6,551 nt of DNA from JASEGV01 sp037443545 (GCA_037443545.1 JBBIOD010000095.1:1-6551), one strand, 5' to 3'. Shown: positions 1-6,530, counted from the stretch's first letter. The notes: generated from the letters alone by a model not told the origin. Made by a program: numbers and translations.

Positions 1-782
1 TTTTTTATCAAATCGTTTGCATTCGTTGTGGCGCTTTCCATTGCGGTCATTCGCGATCCTTGTTCGGCTGCATTCGATTCCAATAAAATTCTCCACATCT
101 GGAAATTGAGATGTTTAGGTATCAACGAATCTATTATATTTTTGCTGGATGGCTCGTAAATGTAATCGGCAGGGTTGCTATCCTTTGATTGAATCGATTC
201 TAAAGGAATCGGAAGAAGTTGTTCGATAACGATTCGTTGTTGAGCTACCGTTTTGAATTCATTGTAAATTACCTCGATTTTATCGCATTTACCTTTCAGG
301 AAACTGCTGCTGATTTCGGTAATGATATTCTTAGCGATCTGAAAATCTAAATGCGAGAAGATGCCGATGTGTTTACTCTCGATTTTAATTTCTCTTTTTA
401 CAAAATAATCGTATCCCTTTTTACCGACAGTTATCAGACGTAGATTATAACCCGGATCAGAATAATAACGGGAGATATGCTGTCGGGTAGTGCGGATGAT
501 GTTGGAACTAAAAGCTCCACAAAGGCCTCTGTCGGATGTTACAACTACTAGTGTTACATTTTTGACTTCACGTTGTGCGAAGAATGGATTTGAAAAATCT
601 TGATTGTTAGCGGATAAATTTTGCAGAAGTTCTTTTATTTTGCGTGCATAAGGGCGTGCCGAAATAATAGCATCTTGAGCGCGGCGCAACTTCGCGGCTG
701 CCACCATTTTCATCGCTTTTGTAATCTTCTGTGTGTTTTTAACTCCACCTATGCGGCGGCGTATTTCACGTAGAGTCGGCAT
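1..782 (-). CDS. atpG: ATP synthase F1 gamma subunit, 3' end cut by window edge
   Basis: Gamma is the rotating central shaft of F1Fo ATP synthase, coupling c-ring rotation to the catalytic sites. Reading the minus strand from ATG at 782 gives 260 open codons to the edge with no stop. The N-terminus (MPTLREIRRRIGGVKNTQKI, then TKAMKMVAAAKLRRAQ) is the classic gamma coiled-coil start. SDRGLCGAF at about residues 83-91 is the conserved Rossmann-like core motif. The last visible part (LLESNAAEQGSRMTAMESAT, then TNANDLIK) is the conserved start of the C-terminal helix. Family members usually have about 285-290 residues, so some 25-30 are missing beyond the edge; this is a window cut, not a mutation. 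The start is 3 bases after the atpA stop, and an AGGA ribosome-binding site lies across the end of atpA. Confidence 0.96.
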   Translation of the reverse strand, partial: MPTLREIRRRIGGVKNTQKITKAMKMVAAAKLRRAQDAIISARPYARKIKELLQNLSANNQDFSNPFFAQREVKNVTLVVVTSDRGLCGAFSSNIIRTTRQHISRYYSDPGYNLRLITVGKKGYDYFVKREIKIESKHIGIFSHLDFQIAKNIITEISSSFLKGKCDKIEVIYNEFKTVAQQRIVIEQLLPIPLESIQSKDSNPADYIYEPSSKNIIDSLIPKHLNFQMWRILLESNAAEQGSRMTAMESATTNANDLIK

Positions 783-785
783 CTG

Positions 786-2333
786 TTATCCTAATTTAAA
801 CGAAGCTAAAAATTCTTTTAATATTGAATGAAGTTTGTTAGTAATCGATTCGGTCAGGTCTTTCTTTTCCGAAATCTCATTCAACAAATCTTTATGTTTT
901 AGATGCATCGTTTCTAAAAACTCTTTCTCGAATCGTTGAACATGTTCTAACGGAAGTTCATCTAAATAGCCATTCGTACCGGCAAAAATTACAATTATTT
1001 CATCTTCAACCGACATCGGTTTGTACTGTCCTTGTTTCAGGAGTTCAACGAGACGCGAACCGCGTCGAAGTTGTGCTTGTGTAGCTTTATCTAAATCGGA
1101 ACCAAACTTTGCGAAAGCTTCTAATTCGCGGTATTGAGCTAAGTCGAGACGAAGTCTACCGGCAATTTTTTTCATTGCTTTAATCTGGGCGTTGCCGCCA
1201 ACACGCGATACCGATATACCTACGTTGATAGCGGGGCGAACGCCCGAATTGAATAATCCAGGCTCCAAATATATTTGTCCATCGGTGATAGATATTACGT
1301 TTGTTGGAATGTAAGCCGATACGTCGCCGGCTTGAGTTTCGATAATCGGAAGTGTGGTTAAACTACCGCCGCCGAGTTCTTCGCTTAATTTCGAGGCACG
1401 TTCTAACAAACGAGAATGGAGGTAAAAAACATCGCCGGGATATGCTTCGCGTCCAGGTGGTCTTCGTAGTAGTAACGACACTTGCCTGTATGCCTGTGCG
1501 TGTTTCGATAAGTCGTCGTAGATTACTAATGCGTGCCTGCCGTTGTCTCTAAAGTATTCGCCCAACGTGGCTCCCGAATACGGGGCTATGAACTGCAACG
1601 GCGATGGCTCGTTTGCATTCGATGCAATCACAGTAGTGTATTTCATTGCACCCGCTTCTTCTAATTTGGCAACAACTTGAGCTACGGTAGAACCTTTTTG
1701 TCCTATTGCAACATAAATACAGAAAACCGGTTTCACACCGGATGCACGGCCTTTTTCGCTGTGTGTGTATTTTTGATTTATGATAGTATCAATTGCAATA
1801 GCTGTTTTTCCGGTTTGTCGGTCGCCGATGATAAGTTCCCTTTGACCTCTGCCTATCGGAATCATACCATCGACTGCTTTGATACCGGTTTGCAATGGTT
1901 CGTTTACAGGTTGTCGTTGGATTACACCTAAAGCCTTCCGTTCGATAGGTAAATATTTATCTACCTTTATCGGACCGTGTCCGTCGATCGGTTGTCCTAA
2001 TGGGTTGATTACGCGTCCTAACATTTCTTCACCGACGGGCATCGAAGCAACTCGACCAGTTCGTTTTACAGGGTCGCCTTCTTTAATGTGTCGGCTTTCC
2101 CCAAATAAGATACAACCCACATTATCTTCTTCTAAATTAAGAACCATTCCAAATACATCGTTCGGGAATTCTACCAGTTCGCTTGCCATTACGTTTTGCA
2201 AACCGTAAATGCGCGCAATTCCATCGCTGACTTGTAATACTGTCCCGACTTCATAAATGTCGATCTCTTTATCAAAACTTGAGAGTTGCTTTCGTAATAT
2301 CGCCGATACTTCGTCGGGTCTGATTTCTGCCAT
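786..2333 (-). CDS. atpA: ATP synthase F1 alpha subunit
   Basis: This is the non-catalytic nucleotide-binding subunit of the F1 head (three copies alternating with beta), at the inner face of the cytoplasmic membrane. The 515 residues match the normal family length of about 500-515. Residues about 1-95 are the N-terminal beta-barrel domain, including the delta-binding start (MAEIRPDEVSAIL). The Walker A motif GDRQTGKT is at 170-177 and the Walker B-like ALVIYDD at 268-274. The alpha/beta signature PAINVGISVS is at 367-376, followed by Arg377, which matches the arginine that reaches into the neighbouring catalytic site. The rest is the C-terminal helical domain. A GAGGA ribosome-binding site 5 bases upstream supports the ATG. 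It lies 24 bases after atpH and 3 bases before atpG. Nothing is truncated or unusual. Confidence 0.99.
   Translation of the reverse strand: MAEIRPDEVSAILRKQLSSFDKEIDIYEVGTVLQVSDGIARIYGLQNVMASELVEFPNDVFGMVLNLEEDNVGCILFGESRHIKEGDPVKRTGRVASMPVGEEMLGRVINPLGQPIDGHGPIKVDKYLPIERKALGVIQRQPVNEPLQTGIKAVDGMIPIGRGQRELIIGDRQTGKTAIAIDTIINQKYTHSEKGRASGVKPVFCIYVAIGQKGSTVAQVVAKLEEAGAMKYTTVIASNANEPSPLQFIAPYSGATLGEYFRDNGRHALVIYDDLSKHAQAYRQVSLLLRRPPGREAYPGDVFYLHSRLLERASKLSEELGGGSLTTLPIIETQAGDVSAYIPTNVISITDGQIYLEPGLFNSGVRPAINVGISVSRVGGNAQIKAMKKIAGRLRLDLAQYRELEAFAKFGSDLDKATQAQLRRGSRLVELLKQGQYKPMSVEDEIIVIFAGTNGYLDELPLEHVQRFEKEFLETMHLKHKDLLNEISEKKDLTESITNKLHSILKEFLASFKLG
789..792 (-). promoter_or_regulatory. Ribosome-binding site of atpG inside the atpA 3' end
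   Basis: AGGA on the minus strand, 6 bases before the atpG ATG. It overlaps the last glycine codon of atpA (TTA GGA TAA CAG ATG). A ribosome ending on atpA therefore stops on top of this site, which suggests coupled translation of alpha and gamma. Confidence 0.65.
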
Positions 2334-2338
2334 TCTGT

Positions 2339-2343
2339 TCCTC
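2339..2343 (-). promoter_or_regulatory. Ribosome-binding site of atpA
   Basis: GAGGA on the minus strand, 5 bases (ACAGA) before the atpA ATG. It is one of only four clear Shine-Dalgarno sequences in the window and fixes the alpha start. It lies in the 24-base gap after atpH. Confidence 0.75.
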
Positions 2344-2357
2344 TATTTCTTTTAGTC

Positions 2358-2894
2358 TTATGTGTTAAATTGTTGTTTTAGGATATCGAACTGATTCAAA
2401 ATACTTCCATCGTAAACAGTATCGTTGATTTGTATTTTAAATCCGCCGATAAGGGTAGGATCGATTTTGAAATGTAATCGAACTTTCTTTTTTGTCAGAG
2501 TTTCTAAGCGTTTTGTAACTTTCTCTCTTTGTTCGTTACTGAATTCAACAACGGCGGAGATATCAGCATTCACTATACCCCGTCTTTCATCTAAGAGTGA
2601 TTTAAATTGACTGATGATCGCCGATAAAATTGCCTCACGATTTCTGGTGGTTAACAGTAGAAGAAATTTTAAAGTAATCGTGTCAACTTTATCATGGAAA
2701 AGGCTCAACAATATCTTTTTCTTCTTTTCGGCGTTGATTATCGGGCTTTTTAAAAAGAGCTTAAAATCGAGAGAAGTATTCAACAGCTTCTCGATGATTT
2801 CAATATCGGAGAATATCTTCTCTACTTTATTTTCTTCTACGGCAATCTGTAAAAAAGCCGTTGCATAACGTTGTGCAGCTTTGGATTCCATCAT
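2358..2894 (-). CDS. atpH: ATP synthase F1 delta subunit (OSCP family)
   Basis: Delta sits on top of the F1 head and ties alpha to the b-subunit stalk, so that the head does not turn with the rotor. The 178 residues are the normal family length. RYATAF at 9-14 belongs to the N-terminal six-helix domain that binds the alpha N-termini. LLLLTTRNRE at about 78-87 is the conserved middle segment. The C-terminal OSCP signature starts at DPTLIGGFKIQI (145-156) and continues through DGSILNQF (162-169). The gene follows the atpF stop by 3 bases (TAA GCT ATG ATG). Two ATG codons are adjacent, so translation may begin at either (178 or 177 residues); the first is used here. I see no Shine-Dalgarno sequence, so translation is probably coupled to atpF. 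Confidence 0.95.
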   Translation of the reverse strand: MMESKAAQRYATAFLQIAVEENKVEKIFSDIEIIEKLLNTSLDFKLFLKSPIINAEKKKKILLSLFHDKVDTITLKFLLLLTTRNREAILSAIISQFKSLLDERRGIVNADISAVVEFSNEQREKVTKRLETLTKKKVRLHFKIDPTLIGGFKIQINDTVYDGSILNQFDILKQQFNT

Positions 2895-2897
2895 AGC

Positions 2898-3383
2898 TTA
2901 ATTTTTCGGCAGTTCATCTAAGTATGAATCGACTACTTTCCGATGTTTTTCGACGTCGAGGCTTTCGCCGATTATTTTTTTTGCAGTGTTGATTGCTAAA
3001 TCGGCAACTTCGCTTCGCAGTTTGAGAAGTGCGGCTTCTTTTTCCCTCTCAATTTCTAATTTTGCCGATTCGACTATATGCCGCGCATGATGATGTGCCT
3101 TTTCAACTATTTCAGCTTTCAGTTTTTCGGCAAGCTCGTGTCCTTCTTTTAATAGTTTCGAGGCTTTTACTTCGGCATCGGCTATGTGCTTTTTGTTCTC
3201 AGCAGCTTGATGTTCGGCATCGCGCGCAGCTTTTTCGGCTCTTTCGATCGAGCTTCGGATGTGATGCTCTCGCTTTTCGAGAGCTGTCATCAGCGGCTTC
3301 CATGCTAACTTCTTCAACAAAAACATCAGTATCAGAAAAGTTACTATTGTCCAGATTATTAATCCGGGATTTATATCTAACAT
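2898..3383 (-). CDS. atpF: ATP synthase Fo b subunit
   Basis: The b subunit forms the peripheral stalk, anchored in the membrane beside the a subunit and reaching up to delta. The 161 residues fit the family. Residues about 7-25 are one membrane helix, followed by KKLAWKPLMTALEKRE, the usual start of the dimerisation helix. About 35-140 is a long charged, alanine-rich coiled coil, and the C-terminal part (about 127-160) is the delta-binding region. Only one b-type gene is present here, so the stalk is probably a b2 homodimer rather than b/b'. There are ten histidines, with HHHARH at 97-102, more than I would expect. The start is 20 bases after atpE. Upstream there is only a weak GAG followed by a run of A directly before the ATG. 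Confidence 0.95.
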   Translation of the reverse strand: MLDINPGLIIWTIVTFLILMFLLKKLAWKPLMTALEKREHHIRSSIERAEKAARDAEHQAAENKKHIADAEVKASKLLKEGHELAEKLKAEIVEKAHHHARHIVESAKLEIEREKEAALLKLRSEVADLAINTAKKIIGESLDVEKHRKVVDSYLDELPKN

Positions 3384-3403
3384 TTTTTTCTCGATGTTTT
3401 ATC

Positions 3404-3631
3404 TTACTTGGTAGCAAGGATAATGCAAATTGCGAGAGCAAAAAAAGTTGCACCTTCGATAAGAGCTGCCGCAATTAACATCGAGGTTCGAACTTGACCG
3501 GCAACTTCCGGTTGACGCCCGCTTGCTTCCATTGCTGCCGCTGCAAGTTTGCCAATTCCAAGTCCGGCTCCGATTACTGTTAATGCGGCGCCGATTCCGG
3601 CTGCCAAATACCCAAATGCGTTTGCTTCCAT
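3404..3631 (-). CDS. atpE: ATP synthase Fo c subunit (rotor ring)
   Basis: The c subunit is a two-helix hairpin; a ring of identical copies carries ions across the membrane and turns gamma. The 75 residues are a normal length. Helix 1 (about 6-34) has the tight-packing glycine pattern GAGLGIG at 21-27. The polar loop GRQPE is at 38-42. Helix 2 (about 50-73) carries the ion-carrying carboxylate Glu59 in ALIEGATFFAL. In Na+-type rings the carboxylate is followed by Ser-Thr and helix 1 has a Gln ligand; here those places hold Gly60, Ala61 and Ile26, so proton coupling is inferred. A strong GGAG ribosome-binding site precedes the ATG, fitting the high copy number needed. The gap to atpB is 37 bases, the largest between genes here. 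Confidence 0.97.
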   Translation of the reverse strand: MEANAFGYLAAGIGAALTVIGAGLGIGKLAAAAMEASGRQPEVAGQVRTSMLIAAALIEGATFFALAICIILATK

Positions 3632-3636
3632 TATAT

Positions 3637-3640
3637 CTCC
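3637..3640 (-). promoter_or_regulatory. Ribosome-binding site of atpE
   Basis: GGAG on the minus strand, 5 bases (ATATA) before the atpE ATG, in the 37-base gap between atpB and atpE. The neighbouring membrane genes atpB, atpI and atpZ lack such a site, so this one may help raise c-subunit output; that link is inference. Confidence 0.7.
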
Positions 3641-3668
3641 AATTTTATTTTTGTTAAGTGTTTATTAA

Positions 3669-4568
3669 TTAATGTGAATTTTCTTTATCAGTACTCACCT
3701 GCATGCCAAGTCCCATAAACAGGGAAGTGAGCATGGTGAAAATGTATGCTTGCAACAATGCTACAAATAGTTCTAAAATATTTATCCCAACAGCAAAAGC
3801 AATTGGAATTGGTGCAACCCAAATTGTTTTGAATATGAATATCAATCCAATCAACGAAACTATAACGATATGCCCGCCTGTCATGTTTGCAAATAGACGT
3901 ATACAGAGTGCGAATGGTTTTGTGAATAGACCGAGAATTTCAATCGGAATCATTATCGGCCAAAGTATCCAATGAACGCCCCCTGTTAAATGTGCGAGAT
4001 AATGACCGATACCTTGTTGGCGGATGGCAGAAGCCTGTATCATTACAAATGCGATTAATGCCAGAGCGGCCGTTACACTTACGTTGCTTGTAGAAGTTGA
4101 ACCGAAGGGGACGAGTCCGATCAAGTTCATAATTAATATGAAAAAGAATGTTGTGAGAAGATAAGGCATATACCGGACGCCTTGTTTTCCCATGTTGGGC
4201 ATAACAATTTCGTCGCGTATAAAAACTACAAACACCTCGATAAGGTTGCCGATCCCTCTTGGAATTTTTGATTTTGTGTTTTTTCGTGCCGCCGACATAG
4301 CAATGAACAAAAGAATTATTGCTGACACCCAGAGAAAAAAGACATGTTTTGTAATTGAGAAATCAATCTCAATTCCTAAAATATTTACGGGAGGGAAGTG
4401 AGGTAGATTGATATGTCCGAATGGAATCTCGAGGTAGGGTGAATCTTGTGTGTGATGAAGCAGTTTCACGAAAATATTTTCATTGTGTTCAATGCTTGCC
4501 GCAACTGTATCAGTAATGTCCGATATCGTGGTGGACGGAGTTTTAACTGTGTCGATTATAGAACTCAT
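3669..4568 (-). CDS. atpB: ATP synthase Fo a subunit
   Basis: The a subunit is the stator membrane protein that forms the two ion half-channels against the c-ring. It has 299 residues, with a long mostly hydrophilic N-terminal segment of about 75 residues before the first membrane helix (about 76-94). Further hydrophobic segments follow to about residue 287. The essential arginine is Arg224 in CIRLFANMTGGH. The conserved C-terminal helix reads ELFVALLQAYIFTMLT, with Gln273 matching E. coli Gln252. The covarying pair that is Glu219/His245 in E. coli is swapped here to His233/Glu266, as in mitochondria and many other bacteria. The ATG directly follows the atpI stop (TAAATG) with no visible ribosome-binding site, pointing to coupled translation. 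Confidence 0.97.
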   Translation of the reverse strand: MSSIIDTVKTPSTTISDITDTVAASIEHNENIFVKLLHHTQDSPYLEIPFGHINLPHFPPVNILGIEIDFSITKHVFFLWVSAIILLFIAMSAARKNTKSKIPRGIGNLIEVFVVFIRDEIVMPNMGKQGVRYMPYLLTTFFFILIMNLIGLVPFGSTSTSNVSVTAALALIAFVMIQASAIRQQGIGHYLAHLTGGVHWILWPIMIPIEILGLFTKPFALCIRLFANMTGGHIVIVSLIGLIFIFKTIWVAPIPIAFAVGINILELFVALLQAYIFTMLTSLFMGLGMQVSTDKENSH

Positions 4569-4955
4569 TTAAGATGTTTTTGCTCTAACTTTTTGATCAA
4601 TATAAAAAATTTCGAGGACAAGAAAAATTACATAGTAAATAAAAAGTGAAATTGTAAATGCCAATACATGCAATTTTATAACCTGAATTACGAACAACAT
4701 AGCAATCAACAGCACGAACATACGGATTCCTATTCCACCGAGAATAGTTTTCAAAAATCTGGTCATCGATTTGTTGAATGCGTATTCGATTGAAAGGTAG
4801 CCGGCAATAATATTAGCTGTGCTTAGTAACGCACCGATGGCTGCGGCAATTATAATTTCCGAGTTCGAATACACAGCCAGCGGATACGAAGCTAGTATAG
4901 AGCTGATTAATAAAATCCAAAATATTTTTTTGAAGAACGATTTATCAATTTTCAT
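4569..4955 (-). CDS. atpI: AtpI-like ATP synthase accessory membrane protein
   Basis: This is a 128-residue, almost entirely membrane-embedded protein with four predicted helices at about 11-29, 33-54, 70-93 and 96-117. The size, topology and place directly before atpB match ATP synthase subunit I, an accessory protein thought to aid c-ring assembly or Mg2+ supply. The call rests more on context and topology than on a sharp motif. The frame stays open upstream to an ATG at 5048, but the extra 31 residues would be read entirely across the conserved second half of atpZ and look like an out-of-frame shadow. The ATG at 4955 is preferred: it begins MKIDKSFFKK, follows a run of A, and overlaps the atpZ end by 11 bases. 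No Shine-Dalgarno sequence is visible. Confidence 0.8.
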   Translation of the reverse strand: MKIDKSFFKKIFWILLISSILASYPLAVYSNSEIIIAAAIGALLSTANIIAGYLSIEYAFNKSMTRFLKTILGGIGIRMFVLLIAMLFVIQVIKLHVLAFTISLFIYYVIFLVLEIFYIDQKVRAKTS

Positions 4956-5202
4956 TTTTACTTGATTTGTTTGATTTTTTGGATTCAGCCGAAATAAACT
5001 TAAAAAAGTGGTAAAATCCGGCTGAAATACCAAAAATAATTCCTGCAATCATTAAGTACGGTTGTGTCGAGAATTTATCGTCAGCCCATTTACCGAGAAA
5101 AAACATGATTACAATTATGCCCGCCATTTGAACACCGATAGCTAAATAGGGCATTGCCTCGCGGTATGCTTTGGCTAAGCTGTTCAAATCTTCTAATTTC
5201 AT
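4945..5202 (-). CDS. atpZ: AtpZ-type F1Fo ATPase accessory protein
   Basis: This is a small 85-residue protein with two membrane helices at about 18-37 and 48-70 and a lysine/serine/asparagine-rich tail. GKWADDKFSTQP at 37-48 between the helices is the typical loop of the AtpZ/ATPase_gene1 family, found at the head of many ATP synthase operons. AtpZ has been linked with AtpI to cation (Mg2+/Ca2+) uptake or enzyme assembly; its exact job here is not shown by the sequence. It starts 11 bases after the bactofilin stop, and its end overlaps the atpI start by 11 bases. The ATG has no Shine-Dalgarno sequence and is preceded by a run of A (CTAAAAATG). Confidence 0.88.
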   Translation of the reverse strand: MKLEDLNSLAKAYREAMPYLAIGVQMAGIIVIMFFLGKWADDKFSTQPYLMIAGIIFGISAGFYHFFKFISAESKKSNKSSKNEN

Positions 5203-5213
5203 TTTTAGAAAAA

Positions 5214-5588
5214 CTAATGTTTTGTATCAGGTTGCGACGGGAGAGTTTTGCTCCCTGACATCGTGCAGTTACCGTCGAATATTGCTCCTTCGTCGATCAC
5301 GAGCTTCGCGGCTCGGATGTCGCCGCTAACGATTGCTTTGTTTTCTAAAACTAATTTTTCTTGAATAGTGATGCTTCCTTTTACTTTGCCGCCGATAGAA
5401 ATATTTTTCGCTGAAACAGAACCTTCGATTTCACCGGAAGAGCCGACCGATACCGATTCGCTTGCGAATAATTCGCCGGCAACTTTGCCATCTATGCGGA
5501 TGTTTCCGCGACTCCGCAACTTGCCCTCGATAATTGTACCAGTTCCTATTAAGTTAATTTCGTTCGAGATTTCACTTTTTGATGCCAA
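5214..5588 (-). CDS. Bactofilin (polymer-forming cytoskeletal protein)
   Basis: Bactofilins form filaments without nucleotide, through a right-handed beta-helix, and act as scaffolds that place cell-wall enzymes and shape the cell. The 124 residues fit the family (Helicobacter CcmA is similar in size). After a short tail, NLIGTGTIIEGKLRSRGNIR (12-31) is the typical start of the domain. Regular short beta turns with Gly and alternating Val/Ile continue to about residue 110, then a short polar tail. The start codon is TTG: the codon just before it in frame is TAG, so no upstream start is possible, and AAGGA lies 8 bases upstream. The gene follows the M23 peptidase by 28 bases and precedes atpZ by 11. 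A bactofilin beside an M23 peptidase is a recurring pairing, so the peptidase is its likely partner. Confidence 0.95.
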   Translation of the reverse strand: MASKSEISNEINLIGTGTIIEGKLRSRGNIRIDGKVAGELFASESVSVGSSGEIEGSVSAKNISIGGKVKGSITIQEKLVLENKAIVSGDIRAAKLVIDEGAIFDGNCTMSGSKTLPSQPDTKH

Positions 5589-5596
5589 CTAATTAA

Positions 5597-5601
5597 TCCT
5601 T
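5597..5601 (-). promoter_or_regulatory. Ribosome-binding site supporting the TTG start of the bactofilin
   Basis: AAGGA on the minus strand, 8 bases before TTG at 5588-5586. Together with the in-frame TAG at 5591-5589 it settles the start of the bactofilin. A tract of nine A lies just upstream, at 5606-5614. Confidence 0.7.
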
Positions 5602-5616
5602 CATGTTTTTTTTTAA

Positions 5617-6489
5617 TTAATTCAATAAATAATCTTTTGGGTCGATTGCAATTTCGTCTTTCCATAGTTCGAAATGCAGATGCGGACCTGTGCTTTCTTT
5701 ACCTGTATTGCCTAACAATGCTATCGGTTCGCCGCGTCGCACCGTTTCGCCGGCTGTTTTCAATATCCGTTGGTTGTGTTTATAAACAGTTCTAAATCCG
5801 TTTGCGTGTGCAATGATAATCATATTTCCGTAATCGTACGACCAATCGGCAAAAATTATTGTTCCTGGTGCCGAAGAAAATATCGCACTTCCTTCTTTTC
5901 CCAAAATATCAATTCCTAAATGACCTGTTTCAAAACTAAAGTCTCTCGTTACTAAACCGTCGATGGGTTTTGTAAGAGGGAGGTCGGGCATTCCGAATTC
6001 GACTTCTGTAGAAGTTCGCAACGGGTTAAATGTTTTTTCGTCGGGAGCGAACAACGGCGGCGTTTCAACTCTTTCTATCTCAACATCAGGCTGAATTTTT
6101 AGCGAAACTGTCGGCTCAGAATATTTTTCTACCAATATGCTATCCGAGTCGCTTATTTTTTCGCCCAGAGCTCTTCTGAGTTTTAAATTGTATTGCCGCA
6201 GAATAACAATTTCATTAATCAATGTATTTAGTTTTTCCTGAACCTGAATAATCTGTTTGTCGTATTTATTTACAATTTCGGGATTGGTTATTGGAAGAAA
6301 ATGACCTAATGGAGTATAAACCAACAAACCAATAACTAAAACCGCTATCAATCCGACTGCCGAAATCGATATTAAGGTCAAACTAAATTTTCCGATAGAA
6401 AAGTTCTTGGCATTTTCAGATTTATTGCCGGGAACAATTACGATAGTTAAATTTTCTTTTTTCCGTTTATGGGCATCCTTGAATTGCAT
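5617..6489 (-). CDS. Membrane-anchored M23 (LytM-type) peptidoglycan endopeptidase
   Basis: This is a probable zinc peptidase that cuts peptide cross-links in the cell wall, on the outer side of the cytoplasmic membrane. Of its 290 residues, about 1-35 form a basic cytoplasmic tail, about 36-58 one membrane helix, about 73-108 a probable coiled coil, about 115-170 a linker, and about 175-285 the M23 domain. All expected active residues are present: His190 and Asp194 (HLGID), His238 (YKH), and His270 and His272 (GPHLHFE). His190, Asp194 and His272 should bind zinc. It is therefore likely an active enzyme rather than an EnvC-like activator. ATG at 6489 is the first ordinary start codon in the frame; the frame stays open upstream to the window edge, with no ATG, GTG or TTG. 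No Shine-Dalgarno sequence is seen. The bactofilin follows by 28 bases and may position it. Confidence 0.93.
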   Translation of the reverse strand: MQFKDAHKRKKENLTIVIVPGNKSENAKNFSIGKFSLTLISISAVGLIAVLVIGLLVYTPLGHFLPITNPEIVNKYDKQIIQVQEKLNTLINEIVILRQYNLKLRRALGEKISDSDSILVEKYSEPTVSLKIQPDVEIERVETPPLFAPDEKTFNPLRTSTEVEFGMPDLPLTKPIDGLVTRDFSFETGHLGIDILGKEGSAIFSSAPGTIIFADWSYDYGNMIIIAHANGFRTVYKHNQRILKTAGETVRRGEPIALLGNTGKESTGPHLHFELWKDEIAIDPKDYLLN

Positions 6490-6497
6490 AAAATCGG

Positions 6498-6530
6498 CAA
6501 AAATATAAATAAAAAAGGGGTGAAAACAAA
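6498..6530 (-). promoter_or_regulatory. Candidate Bacteroidota-type promoter before the M23 gene
   Basis: On the minus strand, TTTG (6530-6527) and TATTTTTG (6505-6498) are 21 bases apart. This matches the -33 TTTG and -7 TAnnTTTG pattern of Bacteroidota housekeeping promoters and their usual spacing. The region is very A/T-rich, so a chance match is possible. The -7 box ends only 8 bases before the ATG, which would leave a leader of a few bases at most. The remaining bases to 6551 show nothing else I can name. Confidence 0.3.

Larger units (their letters stand above)
1..6489 (-). other. Probable single operon: envelope pair plus ATP synthase genes
   Basis: Ten genes share one strand. Gaps in transcription order are 28, 11, an 11-base overlap, 0, 37, 20, 3, 24 and 3 bases. 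I see no hairpin-plus-T terminator or room for a separate promoter between them, so one long transcript is the simplest reading. Promoters inside coding sequence cannot be excluded. The operon continues past the low-coordinate edge. Confidence 0.7.

Noticed and set aside
1..782. atpG lacking its C-terminus, as a possible pseudogene.
   Set aside because: The frame is intact to the first base of the window and the missing part is simply outside it.
1879..2208. A 109-codon plus-strand open frame, with others at 1352-1552 and 1677-1931.
   Set aside because: All are antisense to conserved atpA domains and show no ribosome-binding site or family resemblance; they are shadows.
3199..3474. A minus-strand 91-codon frame across the atpE/atpF junction.
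   Set aside because: It is a different frame of two well-supported genes, with no family features.
3029..3478. A 149-codon open frame on the plus strand.
   Set aside because: It lies antisense to atpF and the end of atpE, both unmistakable. Its translation is low-complexity, with no start signal or recognisable domain.
5031..5038. A second TAnnTTTG-like box on the minus strand inside atpZ, a possible internal promoter for atpI-atpB.
   Set aside because: There is no TTTG box at the right distance upstream, and it lies in an A-rich coding stretch. It shows how easily this box occurs by chance, which lowers confidence in the 6498-6530 call too.
5593..5604. A tiny frame ATG AAG GAT TAA just before the bactofilin, a possible leader peptide.
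   Set aside because: At three codons with no ribosome-binding site of its own it is most simply a by-product of the AAGGA site; no attenuator structure is visible.
5606..5614. A nine-base T run on the plus strand (A run on the coding strand), considered as a terminator.
   Set aside because: On the transcribed strand it reads as A, not U, and no hairpin precedes it. No plus-strand gene ends there.
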